Of a DNA stretch of 64,000 bases, positions 54,569 to 63,800 are shown piece by piece. The DNA comes from Fodinibius sediminis (GTDB taxonomy: Bacteria; Bacteroidota; Rhodothermia; Balneolales; Balneolaceae): positions 310,001 through 374,000 of the forward strand of contig NZ_FXTH01000002.1 in the NCBI RefSeq assembly GCF_900182555.1, read 5' to 3'. Positions within the stretch are counted from its first letter, which is position 1. The number at the start of each line of letters is the position of its first letter. The translations under genes and the position numbers were made by a program. Below the pieces are notes generated by a model that saw nothing but the letters and a program-made list of their open reading frames with translations, ran no database searches and was not told where the DNA came from.

Positions 54569-54584
54569 ATCGTAAATTTACGAT
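54569..54584. promoter_or_regulatory. palindromic operator of the ars operon
   Basis: ATCGTAAATTTACGAT is a perfect 16-bp palindrome about 11 bp before the arsR start. ArsR-family dimers bind such sites to repress their own operon. A second half-site (TTATCGTTTATCG) lies just to its left. Confidence 0.7.
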
Positions 54585-54633
54585 TTAATATAAGGCATAT
54601 GATGCACTCCCACAACTACAGATCAAAAATAAA

Positions 54634-54664
54634 AAGGAGGTCCCGCTTTCAACGCGACCTCCCT
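54634..54664 (-). terminator. terminator of the beta-helix lipoprotein gene
   Basis: On the minus strand GGAGGTCGCG..GACCTCC forms a hairpin with a 7-bp outer stem (GGAGGTC/GACCTCC) followed by TTTTTATTTTT. Lies about 65 bp beyond the stop at 54727. Confidence 0.75.
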
Positions 54665-54726
54665 GTGATCAGCACACCTCACACGATGTATGTGAGACGA
54701 TGATGGATAATGGATAGTTTTATCTT

Positions 54727-56070
54727 CTACTGATTCGGCCAACGAACCCAGCTGCCTTCCCGGGTCCAGTCCTGCTCTCCCATGGCCCCGGCAAACTCAA
54801 CCTGCTCAAAAAAGGAGTCTGAAGGGACGGTGGCACCAGTCAATGCCGGAGATCCGGTCTGAAGAGTAAATACAAAGTTATCGGGATCGGTAAATATCGG
54901 GTCTGTCTCAGTATAGGAAGCAGCATAGCGGTCAGCATCGGCGGCTTTTTCCCAGCCGAGAGCGTTATTCCATATATAGAAGTTGCTGAGAGCAAGATCG
55001 CCGCTGTCATAATTATCCCATGACTGATCGGCTTCGTTTTCATCCCCGGCTGCCCCCTCCAGAACGAAGTTGTACCCCGGCATGTTGCTCAGGATGATGT
55101 TGCGATAATCGCCGGTAAAATCCTCTCGCAGACGCATGCCGGATTTAAAATCATCGGTATTGTTGGGAGCCCCGTAGACCGTAATATTTGAGAGCAGCGG
55201 GCTGGTCGGGTTCCCTGACCCCAACTCGGCACGCCCGTCATTTTCAAAGCCGTTATCGGCGCCTTCGCGCTGAACGGCCAGCCAGAACTGTCCTCGTCCA
55301 CTCCATCCCTGGTCCATGTCAAAGCTGTCGTCATCGGCCCCGTAAACAACCAGATAACGCATATCGGCATTTCCGCCGAACCATTCTACGCCGTCGTCGC
55401 TGCATTCGTATATATTAATGTGCTCGAGCGTGGTCCCGCTTCCCACCGAGTAGAGCGTCAGCGCCTGGAGCTCCGAACCTTCAGCGATGCTGTAGCCGGT
55501 GTATTCAATACGGACATAACGCAGAATGCCACTGTCGTCGTCGGGCTTGTCGCCCCCGTAATTAATAGCGTTCGACAGCCCTTCTACTTCTCCTACCCCA
55601 CCGGGGATGTTATTCGGTGCGTGCCCAACCAGAATAATTCCTCCCCAGTCATTTCGCTCGGGATTGGTTCGGGCAGAGGTAAATACGATCGGGTTATCAG
55701 CTTCCCCGTCTGCTACCAGGCGGCCACTGGACCGCGGACTGTCAAAATTCTCATCATCCGCATCCAGGGCGATGATGGTTCCGACATCCTCCGAACGACC
55801 ATTGTGATATTCGAAGCTCACCGTAACCCCCGGATCGATGGTCAGGGTAACACCCGGAAGAATAAAGTGGGGACCCGCGAGCGTGGTGTCGCTGCTCCAG
55901 GTTTCATTTTCGGTAATCAATGTTCCGGGCAAGTTAGTGTACATGTCCGGAATTTCCTCCCCTGGAATATTCGGGTTCACAGGGTTGTTGTCATCGCTGC
56001 ATGCGGTCGTAAACAGGACCGTGGAAAGCATAACGATGCTTGCAAGTTTTAAGTAATTGGATATCATCAT
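54727..56070 (-). CDS. lipoprotein with beta-helix-like repeats, partner of a TonB receptor
   Basis: 447-residue predicted outer-membrane lipoprotein (lipobox FTTAC, Cys24). I do not recognise a defined enzyme. The start of the mature part resembles LPGTLITENETWSSDTTLAGPHFILPGVTLTIDPGV, then short repeated strand units (DDWGGIIL, LRYVRIEYTGYS, LEHINIYECSDDGVEWFGG, MRYLVVYGADDD). The repeats suggest a right-handed beta-helix with one unit per turn. It follows its TonB receptor gene after 109 bp; such pairs are common in Bacteroidota. Two weak TTAA-type half-sites at an 11-bp period lie in the gap (56128-56144). The substrate is unknown. Confidence 0.7.
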   Translation of the reverse strand: MMISNYLKLASIVMLSTVLFTTACSDDNNPVNPNIPGEEIPDMYTNLPGTLITENETWSSDTTLAGPHFILPGVTLTIDPGVTVSFEYHNGRSEDVGTIIALDADDENFDSPRSSGRLVADGEADNPIVFTSARTNPERNDWGGIILVGHAPNNIPGGVGEVEGLSNAINYGGDKPDDDSGILRYVRIEYTGYSIAEGSELQALTLYSVGSGTTLEHINIYECSDDGVEWFGGNADMRYLVVYGADDDSFDMDQGWSGRGQFWLAVQREGADNGFENDGRAELGSGNPTSPLLSNITVYGAPNNTDDFKSGMRLREDFTGDYRNIILSNMPGYNFVLEGAAGDENEADQSWDNYDSGDLALSNFYIWNNALGWEKAADADRYAASYTETDPIFTDPDNFVFTLQTGSPALTGATVPSDSFFEQVEFAGAMGEQDWTREGSWVRWPNQ

Positions 56071-56179
56071 GAGGTGTATGATTTTTGTGGTTGATTGATG
56101 TTGGTACAGTCGATTATAAGATGTCTACTTTAAGAAACCGTTAAGCCGGAATAAGCAAATCATTACGCTTTCCTTGCTT

Positions 56180-58906
56180 TTAGAGTGCTACCTTCACACC
56201 AAAGGTATAGGTCATGCCCGGCTTGTATTGAAAGGTGGTCACTCTGCCCTGCTTGTAGACGCGCTGGTCGTTTAGCAGGTTTTCGACCCCCAGACTGAAC
56301 GAATAATCTCCAAGCGTATGCGAGATATTCATATTGAGTCCATGGAAGGGCTGCTCATATTCATCATCGGGATGCGTACCCTTGCCAATGGTGACGATTC
56401 GTTTGCCAAAGGTATGGTAATTCATGCCCAGCTCCGTACGAATGGCAGGAAGGGCATAAAAGGCGGAGAGGTTGACGGTATAGGGGGATTGCCCGTACAT
56501 GGGCCGTTCGAAGGTTGCCAGCCTCCCCTGGATCTCCTCCCTGCTGTCGCTGAAGTCGACTTTTGAAAAGATATACGATCCATTCGCTACGAACTGCAGG
56601 CGCTCCGTGAAATTTTTTCGCATCTCAAGTTCCAGTCCATACAGATCAGCCCGGTCGGCGTTTTCATAGACCACTTCCGTCCGTTCGGTGATGCGGTACC
56701 AGACCTCTATCGGATTGTGAAACTGCTTGTAAAAAGCACTTACGGCAAAGAGTTCACCCGGATGCGGATAGGTTTCGAATCGCAGATCATAGTTGTTGAT
56801 GTTGGTCCGTTCCAGATCCGGGTTTCCATATACGATCCGTGAACCCACAAAGTCCTGGAAGTCAAATTCCGATATCTCCCGAAATTCCGGGCGTGCAAGG
56901 GTTACCGAGAAAGCGCCCCGCAGATTCGTTTTATCAGAAATATTGTAGGTTGCATTGATGCTGGGAAGAATATCAGTGGTTTGGACCAGGGATCGGCCAT
57001 CAATGCGCTGGTCCGATGATTCAATGCGGGCCCCGACATCCAGTGAGAGCCGGGCAAGGATATCGAGCGTGGAACTCAGGTATCCGGCATAAAGAAGCTG
57101 TTCTCCCTCATAAGAATCATTGGGACCGGTAATTTCAGCCAGATCGATAATATCCTCTGCGATGACCTTGTCAGCCAGTACTTCTTCAGGAGGGGCTATG
57201 GCCAAGTCAGAGGGTACGCTGTTCTCAAAATCCTGGTATTCCAGTTTACGGGCCTCAAATGCTCTCTCCTTGAAATTTCCCGTGACGCCTGTCTTTAATT
57301 TGAAACCGTTCACGGGCTCGAGCTCATAATCAATCCGTGCGCTGTAGTTTTTGTCGTTCTGGCTGGAATAAAAGTGACCATTCCCTCCCTCCGAGAGCTT
57401 GATAGCGTATTGCCGGTCATCGTTCAGGGCGTATTGTGTTGTTCGCCGGTCCGGGCGGTCCCGCAAAGCCCTGGAGTAGGAAACAACAGCACTCAGGCTC
57501 GACTGTAAAAAGTCGGAAAAGTATTTTTCCGCATTGACAGAGGAGGAATATATGTTGCGGCGATCAAAATCGAGAATGGTCTGCCTGTTGATCCTGAGAG
57601 CATTCGTATATGTGCCGGTCACTACGGAGGTTTTGTTTTCCAGCGCATTGGAATACAGGTTTTTGAATCCGATTTTGGTGGTACGGCCGGGTTTTACAAA
57701 TAGGTTCATCATGGCACTGAAATCGGAGCTCTCAGTTCCCACATCCTGTACAAAATCACCGCTCAGTATGTTTTCCCCGGTATTCCTGTTGGTACTTTCA
57801 ATAGAGCGCGTAATTTTACCCGCATCGTAGGCGGTGTGATACTTATAGCTGATATTGGAGACAATACCCACAGGCATGGCTTCCTCATTAAACTGGTTGG
57901 CATAGCTGACACCGATCTTTTGCGAGGGAATGGCCTGCGATGAGTTTCGAACCGACCAGTCGTTATGCAGTTTTGCAGCGGTCTCCACCTCCTGCTCCCT
58001 CGTCAACCGATTATCGGTTATAGAAGCCGGGAGTGCCCGTTTACCATTGTCAAAACCCAGGAAATCAGTTCGGCTGCCCGGGTAGGTCAGGGTATTGCCA
58101 AATGTTCCCCGCGTGTTGAAGCTGGTAGAGTAGCTCAGTGACAGATTACGGTCTTCGGGAAATTCCTTGGTCGTTATCTGTACCGATCCGCCTGAAAACT
58201 CACCCGACTGATCTGGCGTATAGGTCTTTTGAACAACAATATGATCCACCAGGCTGCTGCCGACCAGATCTACGGGGGCTTCTTTCTTGTTGGGATTGGT
58301 GGAAGGCACCTGGGCTCCATTAAGCTGAACATTGCTGTACCTGTTTCCCAGTCCGCGTACGAACACTTCCTTCCCATTCATCAGGGAAACCCCGGTTATT
58401 TTTTTAAGCCCCGAAGCCACATCACCGGCACCGCTTTTATCCAGGAACTCCGATGAGAGTCCATCCTGAAAAGAAACGGATTTCCGCTGGATGGACAGGA
58501 GGCCCGCCTCACTGTTACTGCTGGCAGCGGCCGTAACGGTCACGGCCTCCATCCCTACCGTCTCAGGCATTAGAGAAACATTCAACCGGGTGTTTGAATC
58601 CGCATTTACCTGGACATCCGTAATAGTTTTCCGGGCATAAGAGATATAGGAAACCGTAATGGAATGATGGCCAGCCGGTACCTCCCGAATGGAGTACTGG
58701 CCATCCAGATCGGTTGCTGCCCCCCGGGTAGTACCCGTAAGAGCCACATTAGCCCCTATAATCGGTTCACCTGTCCGGGCGTCAACGACCCTGCCCGAAA
58801 TACGACTCGTCTCTGACTGGCCATGGGCTTGATCGGGTGGACCCAGTGCGAGGATCAGTATCACCAGGCAAGGGAGTATGTACTTTAGTGTGCTTAAATT
58901 CTTCAT
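56180..58906 (-). CDS. TonB-dependent receptor with carboxypeptidase-regulatory-like N-terminal domain
   Basis: 908-residue outer-membrane receptor. After a signal peptide (ending AHGQ), a carboxypeptidase-regulatory-like beta-sandwich (about 35-115, RISGRVVDARTGEPIIGANVALTG). The plug (about 140-270) includes FVRGLGNRYSNVQLNGAQVPSTNP and the block GEFSGGSVQITTKEFPED, and the barrel ends in YTFGVKVAL. The lipoprotein gene 109 bp downstream is the likely partner. Upstream lie three TTAACA-type repeats, so regulation by a phosphate-starvation regulator is plausible. That implies phosphate-related uptake, which is inference; I cannot name the substrate. Confidence 0.9.
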   Translation of the reverse strand: MKNLSTLKYILPCLVILILALGPPDQAHGQSETSRISGRVVDARTGEPIIGANVALTGTTRGAATDLDGQYSIREVPAGHHSITVSYISYARKTITDVQVNADSNTRLNVSLMPETVGMEAVTVTAAASSNSEAGLLSIQRKSVSFQDGLSSEFLDKSGAGDVASGLKKITGVSLMNGKEVFVRGLGNRYSNVQLNGAQVPSTNPNKKEAPVDLVGSSLVDHIVVQKTYTPDQSGEFSGGSVQITTKEFPEDRNLSLSYSTSFNTRGTFGNTLTYPGSRTDFLGFDNGKRALPASITDNRLTREQEVETAAKLHNDWSVRNSSQAIPSQKIGVSYANQFNEEAMPVGIVSNISYKYHTAYDAGKITRSIESTNRNTGENILSGDFVQDVGTESSDFSAMMNLFVKPGRTTKIGFKNLYSNALENKTSVVTGTYTNALRINRQTILDFDRRNIYSSSVNAEKYFSDFLQSSLSAVVSYSRALRDRPDRRTTQYALNDDRQYAIKLSEGGNGHFYSSQNDKNYSARIDYELEPVNGFKLKTGVTGNFKERAFEARKLEYQDFENSVPSDLAIAPPEEVLADKVIAEDIIDLAEITGPNDSYEGEQLLYAGYLSSTLDILARLSLDVGARIESSDQRIDGRSLVQTTDILPSINATYNISDKTNLRGAFSVTLARPEFREISEFDFQDFVGSRIVYGNPDLERTNINNYDLRFETYPHPGELFAVSAFYKQFHNPIEVWYRITERTEVVYENADRADLYGLELEMRKNFTERLQFVANGSYIFSKVDFSDSREEIQGRLATFERPMYGQSPYTVNLSAFYALPAIRTELGMNYHTFGKRIVTIGKGTHPDDEYEQPFHGLNMNISHTLGDYSFSLGVENLLNDQRVYKQGRVTTFQYKPGMTYTFGVKVAL

Positions 58907-59004
58907 GGTAAGTGTGCTGATTTATGGTTGGATTGTTTCCTTAACATGATATGTCAAGGATAGCACACTCAGATTGCATCAATATTACGCCATCATTATG
59001 GGTC

Positions 59005-59032
59005 TGTTAATCTCATGTTACCACAATGTTAA
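59005..59032 (-). promoter_or_regulatory. PhoP-type box: three TTAACA repeats at 11-bp period
   Basis: On the minus strand: TTAACA (59032-59027), TTGTG, GTAACA (59021-59016), TGAGA, TTAACA (59010-59005). Two units are exact and one has a single change, each separated by 5 bp. That is the consensus TT(A/T/C)ACA-N5 repeat bound by the PhoP/PhoB-type regulator in Bacillus. A CATAAT -10-like hexamer lies 4 bp beyond the last unit (59000-58995). It is about 100 bp from the TonB receptor start. Confidence 0.6.
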
Positions 59033-59081
59033 GCGGGAATGGCGTAAAAGGAAGGAACGCTTGGGCTAGAAAAGGCAAAAT

Positions 59082-59119
59082 GATAACCGGAAAGAGTCTG
59101 CCCCTCCTCCCGGTTTATC
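59082..59119 (-). terminator. possible terminator of ftsH
   Basis: GATAACCGG (59082-59090) can pair with CCGGTTTATC (59110-59119), with one bulge and a long loop; on the minus strand ATTTTGCC follows. Weak, but located just past the ftsH stop at 59128. Confidence 0.35.
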
Positions 59120-59127
59120 ACTGTCAT

Positions 59128-61188
59128 TCATTTTTCGACCTGTTCGGAGGCGTCGTTCTCAACCTCCTCCGTCTCCGGGGACTGCTCGTCGCCAACAGCG
59201 GCTTCTTCAGCATGACCGTTGCCCCCCTGCAAGGTTCGATCGGCATTAAAAATACCCTCGGGATATTTTCCTTCCGGGTGATCACCCAGCAGATCCCTCA
59301 AGTCGTTATGATCAATTACTTCTTTATCCAGGAGCGTCTTGGCCATTTTTTCAAGCTTGTCCTTGTGATCGGTAATCAGCGCTTTGGTGCGTTCATAGTT
59401 CGACTGGATGATATGGGCTACCGCCTCGTCAATCCGTTCTGCTGTATGCTCAGAATATTTTTTGTTGAAGCCGTAGCTATTCTCGGGATTCTTGGAATCC
59501 TTGAGTGACAGATAGCCGATCTCATCACTCATGCCATATTCAGCAACCATTGCAAAAGCCATATTCGTAATACGTTCCAGGTCGTTTTGTGCACCGGTAG
59601 AGATCCGGCCAAAAATGATTTCCTCCGCCACACGACCGCCCAGCAAGGCACAGATCTTGTCATTGAGTTCCTCTGTTGTCATGAGGAAGCGATCTTCCAG
59701 CGGGGTCTGGAGCGTATATCCCAAGGCAGCCAGCCCACGGGGCACAATACTCACTTTAAGCACTGGATCCGTATGCTCCAGGTACCAGCCCACGATGGCG
59801 TGCCCCGCCTCATGATAGGCGACAATCTCACGTTCCCGGGGATTAATCAGCTTATTCTTTTTCTCCAAGCCGGCGATAACCCGTTCAATGGAATCCTGAA
59901 AATCCTCCATTTCCACCTGTTCTTTGCCCCTGCGGGCGGCCATCAATGCCGCTTCGTTACACAAATTGGCAAGTTCCGCACCGGCAAAGCCCGGTGTCTG
60001 AGAGGCCAGGAGCTTAAGATCGATATCTTCAGAAAGCTTCAGCTTCTTGGCATGCACCTTCAAAACCTCCATTCTTCCGCGCAGGTCCGGTTTATCAATA
60101 AGGATCTGCCGGTCAAAACGGCCGGGTCGCAGCAGGGCTGAATCCAAGACATCCGGACGGTTGGTGGCAGCCATGATGATAACCCCCTTATCGGTATTAA
60201 AACCATCCATTTCACTCAAAAGCTGGTTGAGCGTATTCTCCCGCTCATCGTTTGAGCCCATCATCATGCCTTTTCCCCGGCTGCGTCCAATGGCGTCAAT
60301 TTCATCGATAAAGATGATACAGGGTGCCTTTTCTTTGGCCTGTTTAAACAGGTCACGTACGCGGGCGGCCCCTACTCCAACAAACATTTCAACAAAATCA
60401 GAACCGCTGAGACTGAAGAAAGGAACATCGGCTTCTCCGGCCGTAGCTTTTGCAAGGAGTGTCTTGCCGGTTCCCGGCGGGCCCACCAACAGGACCCCTT
60501 TGGGCAGCGTACCGCCCAGTTTTGTAAACTTTTGCGGGTTTCTCAAAAATTCCACGACCTCCTCGACCTCGGCCTTGGCCTCTTCGAGTCCTGCTACATC
60601 CTTAAACGAAATTTCATTCTCTTTCTGCTTATCGTAGAGGGAAGCTTTATTCTTGCCGATATTCAGTACCTGCTGACCGGGATTCATCCGCCGGAAGATA
60701 AATATCCAGAAGAAAACAGCCAGTCCGATAGGTATAAGCCAGATTAAAATACCACTGAACCAGTCGTCATCAATTTGTACGTCGTAGGTAACGTTGTTCT
60801 GGTCCAGGATCGGGCGTATCTCATCCCCTTCCAGCATGGTAGTTGTAAAGGTATTTTTGGGAGGTGTCCCCGTATCAAGCTGCCACCCCTGGTCCTCGGC
60901 AGGAGGTGTAACAATGCCCTCCTTAACGGCCTTTTCACTGTAAACTCCCCGAATGTAAGCCCCGTTTTCTATGGTGATCTGCTCGATAAAACCCTTTTCG
61001 ACATAAGATAAAAACGTGCTGTATTTTATCTGTTCACCAGATGTGGTATTCATAAAATAAATCTGAATACCAAAAAGGGCTATAAGCAGGACTACATAAA
61101 TCCATATTGGAAATTTGGGAGATTTTTCTCCCCCATTCAGGGGGCCCTTTGAATTGTTTTTATTTGTCGAATTCTTATTCTTGGACAT
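59128..61188 (-). CDS. ftsH: FtsH, ATP-dependent membrane zinc metalloprotease
   Basis: 686 residues. Two membrane helices (about 29-47 and 145-165) flank a periplasmic domain of about 100 residues. The AAA module has Walker A GPPGTGKT (about 235), Walker [13 protein letters not shown], second region of homology [20 protein letters not shown]. The protease domain has HEAGH at residue 459 with the third zinc ligand further on. It degrades membrane and misfolded proteins as a hexamer. The C-terminus is acidic and disordered ([17 protein letters not shown]). Single gene between the Pho-box TonB gene and thiL. Confidence 0.97.
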   Translation of the reverse strand: MSKNKNSTNKNNSKGPLNGGEKSPKFPIWIYVVLLIALFGIQIYFMNTTSGEQIKYSTFLSYVEKGFIEQITIENGAYIRGVYSEKAVKEGIVTPPAEDQGWQLDTGTPPKNTFTTTMLEGDEIRPILDQNNVTYDVQIDDDWFSGILIWLIPIGLAVFFWIFIFRRMNPGQQVLNIGKNKASLYDKQKENEISFKDVAGLEEAKAEVEEVVEFLRNPQKFTKLGGTLPKGVLLVGPPGTGKTLLAKATAGEADVPFFSLSGSDFVEMFVGVGAARVRDLFKQAKEKAPCIIFIDEIDAIGRSRGKGMMMGSNDERENTLNQLLSEMDGFNTDKGVIIMAATNRPDVLDSALLRPGRFDRQILIDKPDLRGRMEVLKVHAKKLKLSEDIDLKLLASQTPGFAGAELANLCNEAALMAARRGKEQVEMEDFQDSIERVIAGLEKKNKLINPREREIVAYHEAGHAIVGWYLEHTDPVLKVSIVPRGLAALGYTLQTPLEDRFLMTTEELNDKICALLGGRVAEEIIFGRISTGAQNDLERITNMAFAMVAEYGMSDEIGYLSLKDSKNPENSYGFNKKYSEHTAERIDEAVAHIIQSNYERTKALITDHKDKLEKMAKTLLDKEVIDHNDLRDLLGDHPEGKYPEGIFNADRTLQGGNGHAEEAAVGDEQSPETEEVENDASEQVEK

Positions 61189-61345
61189 GTACTCGGTGGT
61201 AGCAAATTTATCTTATCGCGTAAATATACGGTAAATATTTAAAGCGTGCGTAATATACCCCGCATTAACCTTAGTAAATTATATATGATTAACGATTCAA
61301 ATCACTAAAACGTATATCCACACCATTCTGTACGCTCAGCTTGCT

Positions 61346-62386
61346 TTATAGCTGCTGGCCACTGCCGTCGAAGACGACAACCTCCCCTTCGGCCTTCTGC
61401 ATGCGAATGCCTTCCTCTTTATCGGTAACCTGGCCAATAACCGTAAAATCACTGAATTCATCGGCCAGGCCTTCAACCTGTTCTTCGGGCAGAGTAAACA
61501 TCAGCTCAAAATCTTCGCCGCCATACAGCGCATATTTATCGACATCCTCTTTCATTTCATCGGCTACCCGGCGGGTGTCCAGGCTTATAGGCAATGCAGC
61601 CTGATAGAAATAGACCCCCATTTCCGAGGCCTCAGCCAGGTGTTGTAGTTCACTGGCCAGTCCCTGGGTTAAATCGATCATTGAGGTAGGCAGGATGTTC
61701 AGGTCTGCAATCTTCTCGATAAAGTCTTTTCGGGCAACGGGTACAAGCTGCCGCCGTACAACATATTCATAGTCGGTCAGATCCGGCTGGAAAGCCTGCT
61801 GCTGGTCCTGTTCCTCCCAGAATCGTTTTTCACGCATGAGGATACGCAGGCCAGCCGCAGCCCCTCCAAGGTCTCCGGTCACACAGACGGCATCGCCCTC
61901 ATGAGCACCCTTGCGATAGATTATCTTGTCCTGAGCTACTTCCCCGTAACAACTGATGCTGATGCCCAGGGTCTGGTGTGAGGCCGTCAGGTCTCCGCCC
62001 CCGATCTGGAATTCATAATCCTTGCCTGCAGCACCAATCCCTCTGTATATCTCTTTAAGCATATCCACCGATATCTTGTTGGGAACAGAGAGATTAACCA
62101 GTACCAATTCCGGCGAGCCGTTCATGGCATAGATATCGCTGACGGCAGCGGTAGCAATCTTGTACCCCAGATGATGAAGCGGCACATAGGTTAGATCAAA
62201 ATCCACGCCTTCCATGAAACTCTCCGAGCTTAAAAGCTGGTACCCTTTCTGGTGATTCAGCACCGTGCTGTCATCGCCATAGCCTTTGACCACCAGGTCG
62301 CTGCTCAGGGCATTGTGCTCCATCAGCTCATCAATAAGTTCATCCCGTCCCAGTGATTGTATCGTACGAAAAGATTCCTTGCCCAT
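61346..62386 (-). CDS. thiL: ThiL-like thiamine-monophosphate kinase
   Basis: 346 residues of the AIR-synthase/ThiL fold; phosphorylates thiamine monophosphate to the diphosphate cofactor used, for example, by MenD and the Kgd enzyme here. Family blocks: GYGDDSTVL (GDD), LLSSESFMEGVDF in place of the usual S-T-D, IGGGDLTAS, CVTGDLGGAAAGL, GGEDFELMFTLP. Two expected acidic metal ligands look altered: the STD Asp is Glu, and the D-I-S-D-G-L motif reads DLTQGLASEL. Activity could be weaker or use another metal site. The neighbours (ftsH, exbD) give no functional link. Confidence 0.85.
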   Translation of the reverse strand: MGKESFRTIQSLGRDELIDELMEHNALSSDLVVKGYGDDSTVLNHQKGYQLLSSESFMEGVDFDLTYVPLHHLGYKIATAAVSDIYAMNGSPELVLVNLSVPNKISVDMLKEIYRGIGAAGKDYEFQIGGGDLTASHQTLGISISCYGEVAQDKIIYRKGAHEGDAVCVTGDLGGAAAGLRILMREKRFWEEQDQQQAFQPDLTDYEYVVRRQLVPVARKDFIEKIADLNILPTSMIDLTQGLASELQHLAEASEMGVYFYQAALPISLDTRRVADEMKEDVDKYALYGGEDFELMFTLPEEQVEGLADEFSDFTVIGQVTDKEEGIRMQKAEGEVVVFDGSGQQL

Positions 62387-62402
62387 AGTCTATTGATATA
62401 AT

Positions 62403-62438
62403 AAAAAAGGCAGGTACACAAATGTGTACTTGCCTTTT
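62403..62438 (-). terminator. terminator of the exbB-exbD operon
   Basis: Long inverted repeat AAAAGGCAGGTACACA (62405-62420) with TGTGTACTTGCCTTTT (62423-62438), one G-T wobble. On the minus strand TTTTTTATTATA follows. It ends the exb operon before thiL. Confidence 0.85.
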
Positions 62439-62465
62439 GAGAATAAATGGTTGTTCTGTTCGGTC

Positions 62466-62918
62466 TTAGTTAACGACCTCTTGCTTGGTAGAATAGTTCA
62501 GTCGAAGGGTACCCGCTTCGCGCAGCTCCTGTTCAACATCCGTTACAATACCAAACTCGGCTTCTTCATGTACACGCAAAGAAACAATCAGCTTGGGCTG
62601 TTCCTTGTACTTGTCGTACATGATTTTACGTATAGCCCCGATATCTTCAATGATAGCATCATCAATCTGTACACGGGGTTCTCCCAATTGATTGCCCTGA
62701 AGCTTTTGGGGGCCTATATAAATATAACTTACAAGCCTTTTCTGCTCTATTTTTTCAATATTTTCTGCCTGAGCATAGTTGATCTGGACCTGAAGCTCAA
62801 CCTCACGGAGAACGGTTGTCACCATGAAAAAGATGAGCAGCATGAATACCACATCCGGCATGGCCGAAGTAGGTACGTCCTGACTTGTTTTAGCAGATTT
62901 CTTTTGAAAATGTGCCAT
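62466..62918 (-). CDS. exbD: ExbD-family TonB-energising protein (second copy)
   Basis: 150-residue inner-membrane protein with one N-terminal helix. The essential helix Asp lies in AMPDVVFMLLIFFMVTTVL (about residue 22). The periplasmic C-domain runs to the end. With ExbB it uses the proton motive force to drive TonB. Nine bases separate it from the upstream exbD copy. Two different ExbD proteins in a row, one with a longer insert, are typical of Bacteroidota operons. Confidence 0.9.
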   Translation of the reverse strand: MAHFQKKSAKTSQDVPTSAMPDVVFMLLIFFMVTTVLREVELQVQINYAQAENIEKIEQKRLVSYIYIGPQKLQGNQLGEPRVQIDDAIIEDIGAIRKIMYDKYKEQPKLIVSLRVHEEAEFGIVTDVEQELREAGTLRLNYSTKQEVVN

Positions 62919-62927
62919 AATTAGACC

Positions 62928-63473
62928 TTATCCCTCAGAGGGTTCTGCGATTGAAATTTTCTTCGGATAGATATCCTGTATCTTCTGTTGCTCCTCGCTG
63001 TCATCTTCCAGCTCTTCATACGGAACCCCGAATTCTGACTGTGAGGCCTGGTTACGGAGTTCAGCATACGCCCCCATCACTTCATCCAACATATCGATAT
63101 ATGTTTTATAAGGTGTCTGGCGTTGTGTCTTAATAGAAACAATCGCTTTGTCAGGAGAATCTGAAAGATTGGGATCTTGACCACGATTGGTAACAAAATC
63201 CTTAATCTTTTGCTTTAAGGCGCTGACAGGGGTTGGCTCTTCATCTATCAGAATCATACCCTGTGCATTGACAAGGATATTGAGCAGATTACGCTCCTTA
63301 ATAGGTGGCGGCTCCTGGTTTTCTTCAGGTGCCGGCGGCAGCTGAAGACCAATACCGGTATCAACATCAATGGTTGTAACGAGAAGGAAGAAGATAAGCA
63401 GCAGAAAGGCAATATCGGCCATTCCCGCTCCACCTACTTCAGCTTCCTCGCGTTCCCTTTTGTTATTAAACAT
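62928..63473 (-). CDS. exbD: ExbD-family TonB-energising protein (first copy)
   Basis: 181 residues with one N-terminal helix, the key Asp in GMADIAFLLLIFFLLVTTI (about 19). The periplasmic part is larger than usual. A Pro/Glu-rich segment (APEENQEPPPIKE) comes right after the helix, and an acidic insert (EELEDDSEEQQ) lies near the C-terminus. It sits between a small membrane protein and the second exbD. Probably forms a mixed complex with it. Confidence 0.9.
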   Translation of the reverse strand: MFNNKREREEAEVGGAGMADIAFLLLIFFLLVTTIDVDTGIGLQLPPAPEENQEPPPIKERNLLNILVNAQGMILIDEEPTPVSALKQKIKDFVTNRGQDPNLSDSPDKAIVSIKTQRQTPYKTYIDMLDEVMGAYAELRNQASQSEFGVPYEELEDDSEEQQKIQDIYPKKISIAEPSEG

Positions 63474-63491
63474 AGTTGTAGCACCTAAGAA

Positions 63492-63761
63492 TTATATATT
63501 AAAAGTCCCGCGTAGACCGGAGAGGAAAATCAGCAAGAGCATTGCCGCTATCATGAAAATCATGGTAGCCACCCCAGCCTGGGCAACATCACTGAAGATG
63601 CCGAAAGCCACGGCAAAAACCGCAAATGGTACCAGCATCATCAGAATTTTCTTAACGTCCTGCTTACCTTTTATAAGGCTCTGGATACCGGAAATCAGCA
63701 TTCCCAAAACACCGAGTCCGATCAACCCTAAGCCTAATCCTATTGCTATGGTTACAATCAT
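63492..63761 (-). CDS. small two- or three-helix membrane protein in the exb operon
   Basis: 89 residues that are almost wholly hydrophobic apart from one basic loop (KGKQDVKK), giving two or three membrane helices (IAIGLGLGLIGLGVLGMLI, LVPFAVFAVAFGIF, MIFMIAAMLLLIFL). No assigned family that I know. It lies 18 bp upstream of the first exbD and 39 bp downstream of the exbB end, so it is part of the same transcription unit and may be an accessory subunit of the ExbBD motor. Confidence 0.75.
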   Translation of the reverse strand: MIVTIAIGLGLGLIGLGVLGMLISGIQSLIKGKQDVKKILMMLVPFAVFAVAFGIFSDVAQAGVATMIFMIAAMLLLIFLSGLRGTFNI

Positions 63762-63800
63762 AATATTAAATAAGAATTAGCATTAATGATAAGGGTTATT

